NCBI GenBank assembly: GCA_011391635.1 | Contig: JAABQD010000009.1 | Span: forward strand, 1 to 64,000 | From: Sulfurimonas sp. | Lineage (GTDB): Bacteria; Campylobacterota; Campylobacteria; Campylobacterales; Sulfurimonadaceae | Length of the DNA stretch: 64,000 nt | Direction of reading: 5' to 3' | Shown: positions 18,219 to 27,789 of the stretch, piece after piece | Numbering within the stretch: the stretch's first letter is position 1 | Layout of the letters: the number at the start of each line of letters is the position of its first letter | Made by a program: the position numbers and the translations under genes | Notes under the pieces: generated by a model | The model's database searches: none | Told to the model about the DNA's origin: nothing | What the model saw: only the letters and a program-made list of their open reading frames with translations

Positions 18219-19772
18219 ATGATAGATCATATTTTATCAATTTTAATTTTCTTTCCAGCATTGGCTGCAATGCTTGGGTTTATTATTCACAAAGATAGCA
18301 TTCGTGCGTATGGTGTGGCAGTAGCTACAATAGAATTTGCACTCTCTTTATGGCTTTGGTTCGCTTTTGATTCCAATGCGTCGGGTATGCAATTTATGGA
18401 ACAACTTCCATTAGTTCCTGCTTTTGGAATTAACTATATTTTGGGTGTGGATGGAATTTCACTTTTTATTATTATATTAGCATCGTTTTTTACTATGATT
18501 GGTATTGCTTCGCTAACAGATACTAAAAATGAAAAAAATATGATTGTGACACTTCTGTTTTTACAGATGACGATGGCAGGAGTTTTTTCTGCTCTTGATG
18601 CAATAGTATTTTATGTATTTTGGGAATTGTCACTTGTACCTATGCTTTATATCATTGGTGCATGGGGTGGACCTTTGAGAATTTATGCTTCTGTGAAGTT
18701 TTTCTTATATACATTTGCTGGTTCTCTTGTTATGCTTGTTGGTATGTTATTTATGGCATATCTCTATTACCAAGCGACAGGGGCATGGAGTTTCTCAATT
18801 TTAGAGTGGTATCGTTTGATTCTGCCAGAGTCTTTCCAATTGTGGTTGTTTGTGGCTTTCTTTATAGGTTTTGCTATTAAAGTTCCAATGTTTCCATTTC
18901 ATACATGGTTGCCATACGCTCACGGTCAAGCACCGACTATTGGTTCTGTAATTCTTGCAGCGATACTTTTGAAAATGGGTACATACGCATTTATTCGTTT
19001 TTCATTACCAATGTTTCCAGATGCGTCAGTATTTTTTATGTTTCCAATTGCTGTGTTAGCAATTATAATGGTAATTTACACAGCTATGGTTGCTTATGCA
19101 CAAGAAGATATAAAACAAGTTGTTGCATATAGTTCTGTTTCACACATGGGTATTATAATTCTTGGTACATTTGCACTCAATGTTGAGGGTATTTCAGGTT
19201 CAATCTTTTTGATGATAGGACATGGTTTAGTCTCTGGTGCATTGTTCTTACTTGTAGGTGTTATCTATGACAGAAGACATACGAAGATGATGAGTGAGTT
19301 TGGTGGATTAGCTCATGTAATGCCAAGATATGCAACAATTTTTGGGTTGATGCTTATGGCTTCGGTTGGCTTACCTCTTACGGTAAATTTTGTTGGTGAA
19401 TTTTTGAGTTTACTTGGATTTTATAAACAATCACATATCTTAACTCTTTTGGCGGGAACAGCAATTATTGTTGGTGCAATCTATATGCTTGCAGCATACA
19501 AAAAAATGTTCTTTGGAACCGTTACAAATGAAAAAAATGCGAATCTTAAAGATGTAAATAGACGAGAGCTTTTAGCACTTATTCCTTTGTCTATTATTAC
19601 AATTTGGTTAGGAATTTATCCTAAGCCAGTGCTAGATCCAATTAACAATAGTGTTGAATCTATCGTTCAATTGATGCATGATAAATCTACAACAAGTGAG
19701 GCTAAATCTAGAATTCCAAATCTTGTAAAAAATGTAGAAACAGCTAAAACTTCAGAGCAGGGGGCACACTAA
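18219..19772 (+). CDS. nuoM: NADH-quinone oxidoreductase subunit M (first complex I)
   Basis: NuoM (517 aa) is the second antiporter-like proton-pumping subunit, with about 14 helices. The conserved Glu lies in FYVFWELSLVPMLYIIGAWG, the pump Lys and His in FAIKVPMFPFHTWLPYAHGQAPTIGSVILA, and the central motif in QVVAYSSVSHMG. It ends one base into nuoN (TAATG overlap). Confidence 0.95.
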   Translation: MIDHILSILIFFPALAAMLGFIIHKDSIRAYGVAVATIEFALSLWLWFAFDSNASGMQFMEQLPLVPAFGINYILGVDGISLFIIILASFFTMIGIASLTDTKNEKNMIVTLLFLQMTMAGVFSALDAIVFYVFWELSLVPMLYIIGAWGGPLRIYASVKFFLYTFAGSLVMLVGMLFMAYLYYQATGAWSFSILEWYRLILPESFQLWLFVAFFIGFAIKVPMFPFHTWLPYAHGQAPTIGSVILAAILLKMGTYAFIRFSLPMFPDASVFFMFPIAVLAIIMVIYTAMVAYAQEDIKQVVAYSSVSHMGIIILGTFALNVEGISGSIFLMIGHGLVSGALFLLVGVIYDRRHTKMMSEFGGLAHVMPRYATIFGLMLMASVGLPLTVNFVGEFLSLLGFYKQSHILTLLAGTAIIVGAIYMLAAYKKMFFGTVTNEKNANLKDVNRRELLALIPLSIITIWLGIYPKPVLDPINNSVESIVQLMHDKSTTSEAKSRIPNLVKNVETAKTSEQGAH

Positions 19773-21280
19773 TGATAGAGCCAGTAAATGTTTCTTTAGA
19801 GTCATTAAATTTAATGACTCTCTCACCAATGTTAATTCCAATCATTGGTGCGTTGTTAATCCTAGTTATTGACATTATCAAAGGCGGATTAGATAAAACT
19901 CTTTATGTTGTCATAAGTCTTCTCTTTTTATTGATAGATTTTAGTGTATTGATAGATTCTGCAGGTATTTTTTCTCAAGACGGTATTATGATGGGTGTCT
20001 TTAATGTTATGCTCATTGATGGTTTGGCAATTTTATCTCAATTTATTATCGTTGTTGCTTCGATGCTTTTTATTCCACTTGCACTTACACATAAAAGATT
20101 TCATGAATTCTCTTACCCAGAATTTTTTGCACTCTTTTTGTTTATGATTTCTGGTTTCCAATTTATGGTTGCAACAGATAATTTAATACTTGTATTTGTT
20201 GGATTAGAGACTTCATCTTTAGCACTTTACACACTTGTTGCAATGCACAATCGTGATAAATCTTTTGAAGCCGCTGTAAAATATTTTACAATGGGTGCTT
20301 TGGCAGCTGGTTTTTACAGTTTTGGTGCGATGGTATTTTATGCACTTACAGGTTCAGTTGAAATTAATCAAATTGCCGCAGTTTTAGCAGCGAATAAGTA
20401 TGTAGATATTGGATATGTTTTAGTAGGTGTTGTTTTTATGCTCGCTTCTTTTGGATTTAAACTCTCGTTAGTTCCATTCCATACATGGGCTCCTGATGTT
20501 TATGAGGGTGCAAGTGCTTCAATGGCAGGGTTTATGTCTATTGTGCCAAAAATTGCAGCTTTTGTTGTTGCTATGAGACTTTTTGAATTTTTAATTCATA
20601 GTGGTGTTATATGGCTTGAAGTTGTTTTATATGCATTTGTTGTTATTACAATGACAGCAGCAAATATTTGGGCATTGGTACAAACAGATGTAAAAAGAAT
20701 GTTAGCATACAGTTCCGTTTCACATGCCGGTTTTGTTATGGCTGCAATTTTAATAGGTACAACGCAATCAAATAGTGCATTGTTTTTGTATTGGGTACTT
20801 TTTAGTTTCACAAACCTAGGTTCATTTAGTATGCTTTGGATTTCGCGTCAAAAACATCTTCCTGAACACCAAAGAACAGACCACACTTATGATAAATTTG
20901 CAGGTATGGTTCAAACATCACCAGTTGCGGCTTCAATTATGGGTCTTTTTATGTTAAGTCTTGCGGGTGTTCCTCCATTTGCACTTTTTTGGGGTAAGCT
21001 CTATATGATTTCATCCGCAGTTACAGGTGGATATACCGTATTGGCTCTTATCATGGCTCTTAACTCGGCTATTGCAGGATACTATTATTTAAAACTTATT
21101 GTATATATGTTTATGAAAGAGCCTGTAATGGGCAATGATGGGCATGTATATGTTTCAAATGCGACAATCGCACTTAAATCTATTATTGGATTTGCAGCAA
21201 TAGGAACTATATTTGCTTTTATAGCACTAAACCCGCTTTTAGAATTAATTACAGCTTTTGTATATAACAGTGGATATTAA
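19772..21280 (+). CDS. nuoN: NADH-quinone oxidoreductase subunit N (first complex I)
   Basis: NuoN (502 aa) is the third antiporter-like membrane subunit and the last gene of the first nuo operon. It carries LVFVGLETSSLALYTLVA with the conserved Glu, FKLSLVPFHTWAPDVYEGASA, and KRMLAYSSVSHAGFV. A 29-base gap with AAGGGGA leads to pflA, so the two are probably transcribed together, the same arrangement as in C. jejuni. Confidence 0.95.
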   Translation: MIEPVNVSLESLNLMTLSPMLIPIIGALLILVIDIIKGGLDKTLYVVISLLFLLIDFSVLIDSAGIFSQDGIMMGVFNVMLIDGLAILSQFIIVVASMLFIPLALTHKRFHEFSYPEFFALFLFMISGFQFMVATDNLILVFVGLETSSLALYTLVAMHNRDKSFEAAVKYFTMGALAAGFYSFGAMVFYALTGSVEINQIAAVLAANKYVDIGYVLVGVVFMLASFGFKLSLVPFHTWAPDVYEGASASMAGFMSIVPKIAAFVVAMRLFEFLIHSGVIWLEVVLYAFVVITMTAANIWALVQTDVKRMLAYSSVSHAGFVMAAILIGTTQSNSALFLYWVLFSFTNLGSFSMLWISRQKHLPEHQRTDHTYDKFAGMVQTSPVAASIMGLFMLSLAGVPPFALFWGKLYMISSAVTGGYTVLALIMALNSAIAGYYYLKLIVYMFMKEPVMGNDGHVYVSNATIALKSIIGFAAIGTIFAFIALNPLLELITAFVYNSGY

Positions 21281-21309
21281 TATATAAAATACTCCAAGGG
21301 GAAGAGAAT

Positions 21310-23679
21310 TTGTTACAAAAAATGCTCTTATCTCTTGTAGCTCTTTTTTTAGCAACAAGCTCTTTTGCTCTTGAAATTTCCTTGGCAAGTGCAAAAGAGA
21401 ACTTTCAAGATTACTCCATCCTTCATATCAAAGACATAGAAGAGTCTCTTTGCCAAGAGATGAAAAATGATTTTCAAGAGGTTACACAAATAGTTTGTGC
21501 CTTTGTAAAACAACCAACAAAAGAGTTAAAAACAATACAAAATGATTTTTTTAAAATAGAAGTACAGAAAAAAAAGGGAACATTTTTTTTAATAATAACA
21601 CCTTACTATAAAATAAAACTCTACCCTATGATTTTTGATTTTGCAAAAGACGATACTGTGTATCAACCACAGCTAGAGAGAGCAAAACATTGGATGATGA
21701 TAGGTTACAAAGAGAAGCTCCCTTTTATAAAAAAAGAGAAAAAAACAGATGTTGCAATAAACTTTCCCTACACTTCATCGCTTGACTCCATGCCTTATGT
21801 GGGTGGCTTAGATATTGATGGAAAGCCAGTACATATTAATAAAGTTCAAGATGTCACAGACTATTTAAAAATCAAAGAAGCTTTTAAAAATCAACAATAT
21901 CCTTTATGTTTAGAGTTAATAGACAACCTACAAGTGGAGTATCCAAACTCACTTTTTAATGCAGAGTTAGTTTATTATAAAATCAAAGTTTACAAAGAGT
22001 TGAAAAATAATGAAGGTCTTATAGAATTAGCGAAGTTGTATTTGCAGGAGTACTCATCCGATGAAAATGTGCCTGAAGTTTTATCTCTTATGGCAAGATC
22101 AAGTGCGATAGTAGGTATGAGTACAGATGCGGATTATTTTTTTGATAGATTATTTAGCGAACATGAGTCTTCAGTTTTCGCACAGTGGGGCTATATCTAT
22201 AAAGGAAATATGCTCGAAGCGGGAGGTTTTGTTGCTAAGGCACCATTTTTTTATGAAAAAGCTTTAAATGAAACAGATGATTTAGAAGTAGCGACAACAG
22301 CAGCATATAATTTGGCCCGAAACAAAATTGCCAATTCAGATAGAAAAAAAGGCTCAGAGTATGTTATGAAAATAATCAATGCGAAACCTAGTTTTTTTAT
22401 GAAAGATTTAGAGATATCATCACAGATGATGTACGCATTAGCTGAAGGAGCAGAAAAGCCAACAGCGGCAGCTCTTGCAAAAGTTATATTGGATCAGATG
22501 GGTAGCGGGGATGATGCGTATGAAAAACTTTTAAAAGAGAGAGGAGTATGGCTCTCACAAACAGAGAATAAGCAAGAAGCCCTTGCTACTTTAAATGAGT
22601 ATCTTAAAAAATTCCCTGATGGAGCATATGTGAAAGAGATACAAGTTGTCAAAGACTCTCTTTTCTTTGATACAGATGATAGTAATGTCTCAGCAAAATT
22701 AGCTGAGTATGATACTCTAATTGAGACATATAAAGAGGACAGTATCGGGAATCGTGCAACATATGAAAAAGCAAAATTACTTCTCAAAGATGGAATGTAT
22801 CGAGAAGTTTTAGCATTTAAAGAGTCTATTTTGGCACTTGATAGTGAAATTTATAAAGGAATAGAAGATATTATAAAAGATTCTGCCGTTGGAGCTATGC
22901 AACTCTCTTTAGAAAATAAAGAGTGCAATGAAGTATTGAATTTATCTAAAGATTATAATATAACTCTCTCCAATGAGTGGGATGAGGGAATCTATGATTG
23001 TGCTATGAAGGGAGGAGATTATCCTCTTTCTAAAAAAATAGCGAGTAAAAATCTCAAATCAAAAGATTTAGAGCTTCGTAAAAAATGGCTTTATAGATAT
23101 ATCAAAGTTGATTTTGCAACTGGAAATTATAGTGATGTCATTGAAGCATCTAAAGAGTTGGTTACACTTATTCAAGATGATAAAGATTCAGAATATAAAG
23201 ATGTTTACAGGTATTTGTTTGATACTTATCAAAGACTTGAGCAAAAAGAGAAGCTCCTAGAAGCAATAATATCGTTGGAACAGGTGTATGGCTTAGATTA
23301 TAAAGATATTGATAGATATGTAGCGATGATGAGCATAGGAAGCACAAACAGAGATGATGCTATGGTTATTAAATATGCAACGAAAGTAGCAGATATTCAA
23401 AATAAATCCAAATCTTATGCACAGAGTCCATTTGTTGAATTTACACTCTACCAAGCATATGTCAATAAACAGAATTTTGAAAAAGCACTTGAAATAATAG
23501 AATCTTTGGATAAAGTAGAATTAACTATAGCACAAAGAGCAAGACAAAAATATCTTTTAGGGACATCTTATAGTAAATTACTTAAAACCGAAGATGCGAA
23601 AAAAGCGTATCAAGAGGCGATGGATGCAGACCCAAGTTCAGCGTGGGCAAAATTAGCAAAAGATGCGAAGAATTTATAA
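21310..23679 (+). CDS. pflA: PflA-like periplasmic flagellar motor protein (TPR repeats)
   Basis: This 789-aa protein has a clear signal peptide (MLQKMLLSLVALFLATSSFA) followed by a beta-like N-terminal part and, from about residue 180 to the end, TPR-type helical repeats. Its length and its place immediately after nuoN match PflA of C. jejuni (Cj1565c, 788 aa). PflA builds the spoke-like periplasmic scaffold that, with PflB, positions stator units in the campylobacterial flagellar motor. The start is TTG, 8-9 bases after AAGGGGA. The assignment rests on synteny, length and architecture. Confidence 0.8.
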   Translation: MLQKMLLSLVALFLATSSFALEISLASAKENFQDYSILHIKDIEESLCQEMKNDFQEVTQIVCAFVKQPTKELKTIQNDFFKIEVQKKKGTFFLIITPYYKIKLYPMIFDFAKDDTVYQPQLERAKHWMMIGYKEKLPFIKKEKKTDVAINFPYTSSLDSMPYVGGLDIDGKPVHINKVQDVTDYLKIKEAFKNQQYPLCLELIDNLQVEYPNSLFNAELVYYKIKVYKELKNNEGLIELAKLYLQEYSSDENVPEVLSLMARSSAIVGMSTDADYFFDRLFSEHESSVFAQWGYIYKGNMLEAGGFVAKAPFFYEKALNETDDLEVATTAAYNLARNKIANSDRKKGSEYVMKIINAKPSFFMKDLEISSQMMYALAEGAEKPTAAALAKVILDQMGSGDDAYEKLLKERGVWLSQTENKQEALATLNEYLKKFPDGAYVKEIQVVKDSLFFDTDDSNVSAKLAEYDTLIETYKEDSIGNRATYEKAKLLLKDGMYREVLAFKESILALDSEIYKGIEDIIKDSAVGAMQLSLENKECNEVLNLSKDYNITLSNEWDEGIYDCAMKGGDYPLSKKIASKNLKSKDLELRKKWLYRYIKVDFATGNYSDVIEASKELVTLIQDDKDSEYKDVYRYLFDTYQRLEQKEKLLEAIISLEQVYGLDYKDIDRYVAMMSIGSTNRDDAMVIKYATKVADIQNKSKSYAQSPFVEFTLYQAYVNKQNFEKALEIIESLDKVELTIAQRARQKYLLGTSYSKLLKTEDAKKAYQEAMDADPSSAWAKLAKDAKNL

Positions 23680-23692
23680 GAAAGAGAAACTT

Positions 23693-23725
23693 CTTGGCAT
23701 GTGGAATTTATTTCCACATGCCAAG
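23693..23725. terminator. Bidirectional hairpin from an inverted pair of the dispersed word
   Basis: CTTGGCATGTGGAA (23693-23706) and TTCCACATGCCAAG (23712-23725) form a perfect 14-bp stem with a 5-base loop. It lies between the convergent ends of pflA and dapB and probably ends transcription from both sides. Both arms are full-length copies of the dispersed word. Paired uptake sequences serving as terminators are known in Neisseria and Haemophilus. Confidence 0.75.
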
Positions 23726-23734
23726 AGTGATAGA

Positions 23735-24502
23735 CTAGAGTTCTAAACAGTCACTTATTGTATAAAGACCAGCCTCTTTATCTGCTAACCAGCTTCCAGC
23801 TCGGATAGCACCTTTGGAGAAAGTGTTTCGTGAAGTTGCTGTGTGGTTGAGTTCAATAAATTCCCCATCATTATAAAATCCAACAGTATGACGCCCTACG
23901 ATATCGCCTCCTCTCAGTGCCATAACAGCGATTTCATCTTTTGTTCTCTCGCCGATGTTCCCATCTCTGCCACTAATACGCACTTTGTCCAAATTTAATC
24001 CACGACCTGCTGCTGCAGATTCACTGAGCGTCAAAGCAGTACCGCTAGGAGCATCTTTTTTGTGTCTGTGGTGCATCTCTACTATTTCAATATCAAAGCC
24101 TTCCAGAGCTGCAGAAGCTTGATAAACAAGCTTATTTAAAAGTGCAACACCCAAAGACATATTTGTCGCATAAAGAACAGGCATAATTTCACTTGCTTGT
24201 TTTAAGAGATTGAGCTGATGTGTATTGAGACCTGTTGTTCCAATCACTAAAGGTTTTGGTGTTTTCATTGCAACTTCTAAAAGAGTCTCACACGCTTCAG
24301 GAAGCGAAAAATCAATCACGATATCACACGCGTTAAGAAAAGATTTCATGTCCGAAGATACTAAAATAGAAGGGTCAATAGAAAAATCTAAACTATTACG
24401 AACATACACCGAGCTTACACTCATATCTTTTGTCTCTTTTAAATCCTCCAGTAAAAGTTTTCCAACTCTACCACTTGCACCAAAAACTCCAACTCTTATC
24501 AT
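23735..24502 (-). CDS. dapB: 4-hydroxy-tetrahydrodipicolinate reductase
   Basis: DapB (255 aa) reduces the dihydrodipicolinate precursor with NAD(P)H in lysine and meso-diaminopimelate synthesis. The N-terminal nucleotide motif [10 protein letters not shown] and the catalytic/substrate signature [14 protein letters not shown] are intact, as is GTTGLN. The start at 24502 (MIRVGVFG) is preferred over an upstream ATG at 24517, because GGGGAGAAG lies between them at proper spacing. It is followed on the same strand direction by nothing until the convergent hairpin at 23693-23725. Confidence 0.93.
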   Translation of the reverse strand: MIRVGVFGASGRVGKLLLEDLKETKDMSVSSVYVRNSLDFSIDPSILVSSDMKSFLNACDIVIDFSLPEACETLLEVAMKTPKPLVIGTTGLNTHQLNLLKQASEIMPVLYATNMSLGVALLNKLVYQASAALEGFDIEIVEMHHRHKKDAPSGTALTLSESAAAGRGLNLDKVRISGRDGNIGERTKDEIAVMALRGGDIVGRHTVGFYNDGEFIELNHTATSRNTFSKGAIRAGSWLADKEAGLYTISDCLEL

Positions 24503-24539
24503 CTCTCTTCTCCCCATACTTTATATTTTAAAATTTTAT

Positions 24540-25481
24540 TTAGTGACTCAATAACTCATCCACATACGCGATTGCTTGAAGAGCTGCGACAGCTCCATCT
24601 CCAGCTGCACTTACAACTTGTTTTGGTGCTGCGATTCTCATATCGCCCGTAGCAAAAAGACCTGCTACTGAAGTACGCATACTAATATCTACAATCACTT
24701 CGCCCCTATCATTCATAGCACATAAAAAAGTACCATCTTCTTGGATAAGCACTTGGTTGTTGATATCATTTCCAACAAAAGTAAATACACCGAGTATATC
24801 AATATCGCGAATAACACCTTCACTGTTTTTGACTTTGATGCCTGTGACACCCATAGCATCGCCATACACTTCCTCAGGGATAGAGTTTAGGACAAGTTCG
24901 ATGTTCGCTGTTCTTTTGACACGCTCAACTGTATTTGGTGCAGAGCGAAAGCTATCGCGTCTATGGACAATGTATACTTTTTTACATATTTTTGCAAGAT
25001 AGAGTGCCTCTTCCATCGCAGTATCTCCACCGCCTATCACCGCTACATCTTTGCCTTTGTAAAAAAATCCATCGCAAGTCGCACAAGTACTGACTCCACG
25101 ACCAAAGTATTGCTCCTCGCCTGTAAATCCTGCACGACGAGGGCGAGAACCTGTTCCTATGATAACACTATGAGCCTCATCCACCGTGCCATCACCTTTG
25201 TGTATTTTGAAGATATTACCCTCTTTACTCACACGCGTTACTTCTACCATTTCATGTTTGAGACCAAATTTTTGGCATTGTTCTGGCCATGGCATCATCA
25301 AATCCATACCGCTAATTTCGCCCGTGACTCCAGGGTAATTTTCTATCTCAGAACTTGAAGTAATTTGACCACCCGGCATACCTTTTTCAAACATAGTAAC
25401 TTTATCTAATCCGCCGCGTGTAGTATAAAGTCCAGCAGTAAGTCCAGCTGGTCCGCCACCAATTATTGCACAATCTAGCAT
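24540..25481 (-). CDS. trxB: Thioredoxin reductase
   Basis: TrxB (313 aa) is an NADPH- and FAD-dependent enzyme that reduces thioredoxin. The FAD motif [17 protein letters not shown] lies at the N-terminus, the redox-active CATC in [11 protein letters not shown] near residue 135, the NADP motif [14 protein letters not shown] after it, and the C-terminal FAD motif ATGDMR near the end. It lies downstream of trxA on the same strand, with a hairpin in the gap. Confidence 0.94.
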   Translation of the reverse strand: MLDCAIIGGGPAGLTAGLYTTRGGLDKVTMFEKGMPGGQITSSSEIENYPGVTGEISGMDLMMPWPEQCQKFGLKHEMVEVTRVSKEGNIFKIHKGDGTVDEAHSVIIGTGSRPRRAGFTGEEQYFGRGVSTCATCDGFFYKGKDVAVIGGGDTAMEEALYLAKICKKVYIVHRRDSFRSAPNTVERVKRTANIELVLNSIPEEVYGDAMGVTGIKVKNSEGVIRDIDILGVFTFVGNDINNQVLIQEDGTFLCAMNDRGEVIVDISMRTSVAGLFATGDMRIAAPKQVVSAAGDGAVAALQAIAYVDELLSH

Positions 25482-25580
25482 ATCTGTTCCTTGTAAATTA
25501 TATAGTTGAGGTATATTACTCTATTGTTTATAAAGAGACTCTTTTGATTTTTGTCTATTTTTTGTTCTAAGTTTGATGAG

Positions 25581-25616
25581 AAAGGGAAGTTTTTAGTAAA
25601 AGAGAAATTTCCCTTT
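25581..25616 (-). terminator. Putative hairpin between trxA and trxB
   Basis: AAAGGGAA (25581-25588) pairs with TTCCCTTT (25609-25616) around a 20-base loop just after the trxA stop on the minus strand. It could weaken read-through from trxA into trxB. The stem is modest and no long T-run follows. Confidence 0.35.
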
Positions 25617-25633
25617 TACCAAAGTTTTGTAGA

Positions 25634-25954
25634 TTACGCTAATTGAGCGTTAATTTTGTCAGCGAGAGCTTGTTTTGATTGTGCTCCAACAACTTGGTCA
25701 ACCATTTTTCCATTTTTGAAAAACATGATAGTTGGGATAGAACGAATACCAAATTTTACCGCGATATCTTGCTCTTCATCTGTATTTACTTTACAAATCT
25801 TTGCTTTACCATCGAAATCATTTGCTAACTCTTCTATAACAGGAGCTATCATACGACAAGGTCCACACCATGGAGCCCAAAAGTCCACCAAAGATACGCC
25901 TTCTGCGAGTGTTGCTTCAAAGTTAGCACTCGTTAATTCTATGTATTTTCCCAT
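25634..25954 (-). CDS. trxA: Thioredoxin 1
   Basis: TrxA (106 aa) is a small dithiol reductant of the cytoplasm. The active site WAPWCGPCRM is canonical, followed by the cis-Pro region RSIPTIMFFKNG. Length and ending are typical. A TATAAT box on the minus strand (25990-25995) and AAGGAA before the ATG support this start. It is the substrate of the neighbouring TrxB. Confidence 0.96.
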   Translation of the reverse strand: MGKYIELTSANFEATLAEGVSLVDFWAPWCGPCRMIAPVIEELANDFDGKAKICKVNTDEEQDIAVKFGIRSIPTIMFFKNGKMVDQVVGAQSKQALADKINAQLA

Positions 25955-25989
25955 TTAAGTATTCCTTGCATAATTTTATTTGTGAGGGC

Positions 25990-25995
25990 ATTATA
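25990..25995 (-). promoter_or_regulatory. -10 box of trxA
   Basis: The minus strand reads TTTGTATAATGCCCTC, a perfect TATAAT about 36 bases before the trxA ATG. This gives a short leader of about 30 nt. The call is based on consensus match and position. Confidence 0.55.
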
Positions 25996-26019
25996 CAAAT
26001 CTAACCTTTAAATCTATCT

Positions 26020-27252
26020 TTATAGATTTGTTTTAAAAATTTTATTAATAGTAATGATAAACACAACGTCACCAAGTGCCAAAAATGTAATACCACTGTA
26101 ATAAAGAGAGATATTTTGAAGCATCAAACCAAGGGATGAGAGAACAAGTCCGAGTGTAGAAAAAAGCCATTGCGAACTTGCTAGTTTTTCTGGAAGCAAC
26201 TCGTGGAGCATGGGTACATTTCTCTCTTCTATGAGGGGTGCATATATTTGAAACCAAACTAAAAAAGGGATGATTTTGTAAAAATTTCCAAGGATTAAAA
26301 AGCCAAAAAAACCTACAAATAAAATCCACATGCCAAGTTTGAAAAGCAGACTGTTTTCATAAAACAGAGAGGATGTCAAGAGCATAAATGCAATGAAAAA
26401 TGAGATAAAACCAACATACATAGATTTTGCCCAGATATCGTGTGTAGCTTTTGTGCGTGAGTGAAGCATCAAAAAGAGCTGGAAAAAGTACAAAACTATG
26501 GCAAGGATACTCAGAGTATAGGCTATATTTTTGAGATATTCTGTAAAAAAAAGAGGTGAAAATAGCATCGTAATCACACTTAAACTCAAAATATAAAAAC
26601 TTTTTGAAAAGGAGTTGTCGCTTAAGCGTTTTGTATTGCCAAACATGGGAATGAGAATGATAGAAATCCCCATAATCAAAAGTACGACAAAACCTACAAT
26701 GAGTGTGAATGTGTGTGTGACTACTATGGCATGTGGATTGATATCGAGCCAACCATTGAAGCTAAGAGCCATAGTGATTCCGCTTAAAATGCCAAAAAGT
26801 AAAAAAAAGTTACTCATTGTCATCGCTTTGGTTATTCCTGTTTTTCTTTTGCTCTGTTTGAGTGTGAGTAAAAATTCTACGGCATAAATGCCCATCGCAA
26901 AAAGAACCAAGAAGCCACCCAAAAGTAAAAAAAGTATATGAACATAAAAACCAAGAAGCATAAAAAGAAGCCCAAGGAGAAGAAATATCCAAACATATTT
27001 GAAAATAGTAACATTGGCATGTTTTGTCTCACTCACAACTGCTCCAAGCTGAGCCATAGCAGCGAATATCCCAAACATTACAAAACCAATCATATAAAGA
27101 TGTACCCATCCGACAATCTCAAAATCGCTGATATCGGCATGTGGATTGATGAAAAAAAGCCAAAGCATACTCAAAAGATAAAAAAAGGAGGAGAGTAAAA
27201 AATAGGGTTTCATAAGTTTAATAGAGGGCGATAAGTCGGGAGAAACATTCAT
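26020..27252 (-). CDS. Multi-pass membrane protein resembling haem-copper oxidase subunit I / NnrS-type proteins
   Basis: This 410-aa protein has roughly 12 hydrophobic helices and no large soluble domain. Histidines recur inside or at the edges of helices (WVHLYMIGF, FYVHILF, NPHAIVVTHTFTLIVGF), the style of haem-binding helices in CcoN- or NnrS-like proteins. I do not recognise a precise family. It shares a symmetric divergent promoter with a truncated haemoglobin gene, which suggests a role connected with NO or oxygen. The start at 27252 is chosen because AAAGG precedes it and the probable -10 overlaps the longer N-terminus, whose only distal start is a TTG. Confidence 0.55.
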   Translation of the reverse strand: MNVSPDLSPSIKLMKPYFLLSSFFYLLSMLWLFFINPHADISDFEIVGWVHLYMIGFVMFGIFAAMAQLGAVVSETKHANVTIFKYVWIFLLLGLLFMLLGFYVHILFLLLGGFLVLFAMGIYAVEFLLTLKQSKRKTGITKAMTMSNFFLLFGILSGITMALSFNGWLDINPHAIVVTHTFTLIVGFVVLLIMGISIILIPMFGNTKRLSDNSFSKSFYILSLSVITMLFSPLFFTEYLKNIAYTLSILAIVLYFFQLFLMLHSRTKATHDIWAKSMYVGFISFFIAFMLLTSSLFYENSLLFKLGMWILFVGFFGFLILGNFYKIIPFLVWFQIYAPLIEERNVPMLHELLPEKLASSQWLFSTLGLVLSSLGLMLQNISLYYSGITFLALGDVVFIITINKIFKTNL

Positions 27253-27283
27253 AAGCAGTTTGCCTTTGAGGAAATATTGAGTC

Positions 27284-27318
27284 ATTTTATAGGAATGTAA
27301 CAAATTTTCCTATAAAAT
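27284..27318. promoter_or_regulatory. Symmetric divergent promoter/operator between membrane protein and haemoglobin genes
   Basis: ATTTTATAGGAA (27284-27295) and TTCCTATAAAAT (27307-27318) are a perfect 12-bp inverted repeat around 11 bases. Each arm contains a TATAAA that can act as the -10 box for the gene it faces: 27311-27316 for the plus strand and 27286-27291 for the minus strand. The symmetry suggests that one regulator controls both genes. Which regulator is unknown. Confidence 0.55.
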
Positions 27319-27345
27319 CGAAAAAATATTTTGAAGGTAGAGAGA

Positions 27346-27789
27346 ATGAAATTGATAATTACAGATGGTGTAATCGGAGTTCGTCCGCCAGTCGCAAAAC
27401 CACATCCTGGATTTTTACATGAAGTTGGCGAAGAGCGATTTAAAAAACTGGTGTATGCTCACTATGATTTGATAGAAAAGAGTGATATTGCCTTTTTATT
27501 TCCTGTGAATGATGAAGAGGATTTTGCAGAGGCAAAAAAACATGCTTTTGATTTTCTTATCCAGATATCTGGTGGACCAGATTATTTTACTCAAACACGC
27601 GGAGCACCACAAATGGTGGGTCGCCATGCACCTTTTCGCATTGATGAAGCTGCAAGAAAAAGCTGGTTGGCTCTCTATGCACCACTCTTGGAAGCTCTTG
27701 TAGATGAGGGTATAACTCCAGAGTACATACAATCTTTTTGGGATTATTTAGATATTTTTTCTATGTGGCTGGTCAATACTAAAAGTTAA
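27346..27789 (+). CDS. Truncated haemoglobin (group II-like)
   Basis: This 147-aa 2-on-2 globin is typical of bacteria that handle NO or oxygen. The region FTQTRGAPQMVGRHAPFRIDEAARKSW matches the group II (HbO) signature, with the proximal haem His in GRHAPF. The preceding GGPDY turn and the C-terminal WDYLDIFSMWL also fit. C. jejuni Ctb, by contrast, is group III. The ATG at 27346 with GGTAGAGAG before it is preferred over an upstream TTG at 27331. Its 3' end overlaps the convergent PHP gene by 11 bases. Confidence 0.82.
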   Translation: MKLIITDGVIGVRPPVAKPHPGFLHEVGEERFKKLVYAHYDLIEKSDIAFLFPVNDEEDFAEAKKHAFDFLIQISGGPDYFTQTRGAPQMVGRHAPFRIDEAARKSWLALYAPLLEALVDEGITPEYIQSFWDYLDIFSMWLVNTKS

